Origin: Bryobacterales bacterium
GTDB lineage: Bacteria > Acidobacteriota > Terriglobia > Bryobacterales > UBA6623
Assembly (NCBI GenBank): GCA_022823865.1
Contig: JAJEHF010000036.1
Coordinates: 1 to 34,907 of the forward strand
Direction: 5' to 3'
DNA length: 34,907 nucleotides
Shown: positions 33,279 to 34,907 of the stretch, one piece after another
How positions within the stretch are numbered: position 1 is the stretch's first letter
How the letters are laid out: each line of letters begins with the position of its first letter
Notes under the pieces: model-generated
What the model saw: the letters and a program-made list of their open reading frames with translations, nothing else
The model's database searches: none
What the model was told of the DNA's origin: nothing
Translations under genes and position numbers: made by a program

Positions 33279-34679
33279 GTGAAGAGGCGAGCTGTCATCC
33301 GCACCCTAGCCGCGGCCTCGACCGGGCCGTTCTTCGCGTTTCCCCAGACGCGGCGCGCGAACCTGCTGTTCTTGTGCTCGGACCAGCATCAGGCAGCTGC
33401 CTCCGGCTGCTACGGGCACGAGCAGGCCCAGACGCCGCATATCGATGAGATTGCGGCGGACGGCGTCCGCTTCGAGCGGGCCTATTGCCAGTCTCCGGTC
33501 TGCGTGCCGTCGCGCGGCTCCATCATCACCGGGAACTACGCCAGCCGGCACGGCGCCAAGATTTTGCAGGACGCGCTCTCTTCGGACGCGCGCACCGCGG
33601 CCCACCTCTTCGGAGACCACGGATACTCGACGGCGGCTGTCGGCAAGATGCACTTTGTCGACGAGAGCCGCAAGCACGGGTTCGCGCACAGGGTCAACGC
33701 TGCTTCGCATCAGGCACGCCTGACCAAGCAGGAAGCCCAGGCGTTCCGCGCGGACCAGGGCGAAGGGGGAGCGACGAGCGGTCGGCCGTCGGCAATGCCC
33801 GAACGGCTCTTCCGCGACACCTTCTATGCGGAGGAGGCGGTGCGGTTCCTGCGGGAGCACAAGGACCGGCCCTTCTGCCTGTGGGCTTCGTTCTTCATGC
33901 CGCACACGCCGCTCGTGCCCCACCGCAAGTACTGGGACCGTTACGAGGACACTGACATCGAGCTGCCAGAGCGAGCGCCGAACGCACTGGAGACGGGCTT
34001 CCACGGCCACTTGGTGCGGGCCAAGGAGCGCGGCTGGTACCAGCAGACAGACGAGGAGTTGCGCGATGCGATCCGCGGCTACTACGGCAACGTCTCGCAA
34101 ATGGATGCCAACGTGGGACGGGTCTTTGACACGCTGCGCGAACTCGGCCTGGACAAGAACACGGTGGTGGTCTACACCTCGGACCACGGCGAGATGGCCG
34201 GCGCTCACCGCATGTGGACCAAGCACAACATGTACGAGCAGTCGGTCCGAGTGCCGCTGATCGTTCGCACGCCCGACCGATTGGGTGCCGGTACGGCGAG
34301 GGAGCACATCGTCGAACAGGTTGACCTGCTGCCGACTTTGGCGGAATTGTGCGCATTGGACGCCCCCGCGGGAATTGACGGGCGCTCGTTCGCGGCATCG
34401 GTTCGCGGCGAGCGGCACGCGGGGCGCGAGTTCGCCTATTCGGAATACTACTTCTGCCGCAGGGTGTTCACGGCGGATGACCGCTTCGTGGGCAAGCCAC
34501 CGATCGTCATGGTCCGCACCGACCGCTGGAAGCTGAATTACCTCAGCTGGGAGCGCAGCGAACTATTCGATCTCGAGAACGATCCGGGGGAGTTTCGCAA
34601 CGTGATCGACGATTCCGGCAATGCGGGCATCGTGAAGGAGTTGACCAAGATTGCTGAATCGACGGGTCGGGTAGTTTGA
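33279..34679 (+). CDS. Sulfatase (type I, formylglycine-dependent)
   Basis: The 466-residue protein is an alkaline-phosphatase-superfamily sulfatase that hydrolyses sulfate esters. The signature CVPSRGSIITG contains Cys75, which would be converted to formylglycine (C-x-P-S-R). Metal-site residues include Asp35 in LCSDQHQ and the Asp-His pair in YTSDHGEMAGAH; the Lys in WTKHNMYE is typical of the active site. The N-terminus (KRRAVIRTLAAASTG) looks like a Tat-type signal. The C-terminal ELFDLENDPGEFRNV is a common sulfatase ending. The GTG start follows a TATAGT hexamer. No sulfatase-maturing enzyme is in the window. The substrate may be a sulfated polysaccharide or small ester. Confidence 0.93.
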   Translation: MKRRAVIRTLAAASTGPFFAFPQTRRANLLFLCSDQHQAAASGCYGHEQAQTPHIDEIAADGVRFERAYCQSPVCVPSRGSIITGNYASRHGAKILQDALSSDARTAAHLFGDHGYSTAAVGKMHFVDESRKHGFAHRVNAASHQARLTKQEAQAFRADQGEGGATSGRPSAMPERLFRDTFYAEEAVRFLREHKDRPFCLWASFFMPHTPLVPHRKYWDRYEDTDIELPERAPNALETGFHGHLVRAKERGWYQQTDEELRDAIRGYYGNVSQMDANVGRVFDTLRELGLDKNTVVVYTSDHGEMAGAHRMWTKHNMYEQSVRVPLIVRTPDRLGAGTAREHIVEQVDLLPTLAELCALDAPAGIDGRSFAASVRGERHAGREFAYSEYYFCRRVFTADDRFVGKPPIVMVRTDRWKLNYLSWERSELFDLENDPGEFRNVIDDSGNAGIVKELTKIAESTGRVV

Positions 34680-34907
34680 AACGATCGCATTACCCAACTC
34701 GATCAATGCCGGGGCTTTACGCTCCATCCGCCTCTCGGCCGTCGGTGACCGGTCTTTCACCTACCTCCACGGCTGTCCGGTTGGAAGACCTTTAGAATCA
34801 GTACTTTACGAAGAAGTGTAGGCCGAGTTTTCGGATGAGAGCGTCTCGGATTCCTCAACTCGTTGATTCTAAATGGGTTGTGTGCTTGAGCGCAGCCGGC
34901 CAAGGCG
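34680..34907. other. Unassigned terminal region with a 10-bp inverted repeat
   Basis: I see no gene in the last 228 bases, and the composition is less GC-rich than its neighbours. TTTAGAATCA (34791-34800) and TGATTCTAAA (34864-34873) are a perfect 10-bp inverted repeat spanning 83 bases. It could mark a small mobile element, an IS end or a regulatory site, and the window ends too soon to decide. Confidence 0.4.
34791..34873. repeat. 10-bp inverted repeat pair spanning 83 bases
   Basis: TTTAGAATCA at 34791-34800 is matched by its reverse complement TGATTCTAAA at 34864-34873. There is no continuation of pairing inside or outside, as expected for element ends rather than one long hairpin. Confidence 0.45.

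Overview
The window is GC-rich (roughly two-thirds G+C by eye), densely coding bacterial DNA. I infer an Acidobacteriota-like organism, perhaps from the Solibacter/Bryobacter side. The signs are an Oar-like TonB receptor with an N-terminal carboxypeptidase-regulatory domain, two CRTAC1-type FG-GAP/ASPIC-UnbV proteins, secreted TPR and PQQ-propeller proteins, a Tat-exported sugar-isomerase-like protein, a sulfatase and a Gfo/Idh/MocA enzyme. This is inference from gene content; the window has no rRNA or other taxonomic marker. I found no rRNA, tRNA or CRISPR array.

Layout. (1) 70-1341, minus: a solo TnpB (IS200/IS605 type) with all catalytic residues and no TnpA, next to an AT-rich left flank. 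(2) 1447-3492, minus: a Gfo/Idh/MocA oxidoreductase and a TIM-barrel sugar isomerase. (3) 4049-9654, plus: the rod-shape operon mreB-mreC-mreD-mrdA-rodA, tightly coupled by GTGA/ATGA overlaps, then an RNase E/G (9951-12284) whose S1 domain is split by a disordered insertion of about 300 residues, then a secreted TPR protein. (4) 13535-19814, minus: a three-gene operon of TonB-dependent receptor, TPR protein and PQQ-type quinoprotein propeller. A terminator-like hairpin lies inside the overlap zone of the first two genes. (5) 20300-26123, minus: six closely packed genes: sulfite-oxidase-like molybdoenzyme, unknown 139-residue protein, DUF885 peptidase-like lipoprotein, TatT, DctP-type TRAP binding protein, Tat-exported isomerase. 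No TRAP permease is present. (6) 26180-31019: a coupled TPR/CRTAC1 pair (minus) divergent from a second, Tat-exported CRTAC1 protein (plus). (7) 31093-34679, plus: cyclase-family hydrolase, PQQ-propeller protein and sulfatase, each preceded by its own TANNNT hexamer. The last 228 bases hold no recognisable gene but carry a 10-bp inverted repeat.

How it fits together: region 3 is housekeeping (elongasome and RNA turnover). Regions 4-7 look like an envelope and periplasmic programme for capturing and processing organic material: outer-membrane receptor, periplasmic TPR scaffolds, beta-propellers, a TRAP-type binding protein, hydrolases and a sulfatase. No substrate can be named from sequence. 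The most unusual items are the RNase E insertion, the permease-less TatT-DctP pair whose usual carboxylate-binding Arg appears replaced, the hairpin inside the TonB/TPR junction, and a set of probable leaderless starts.
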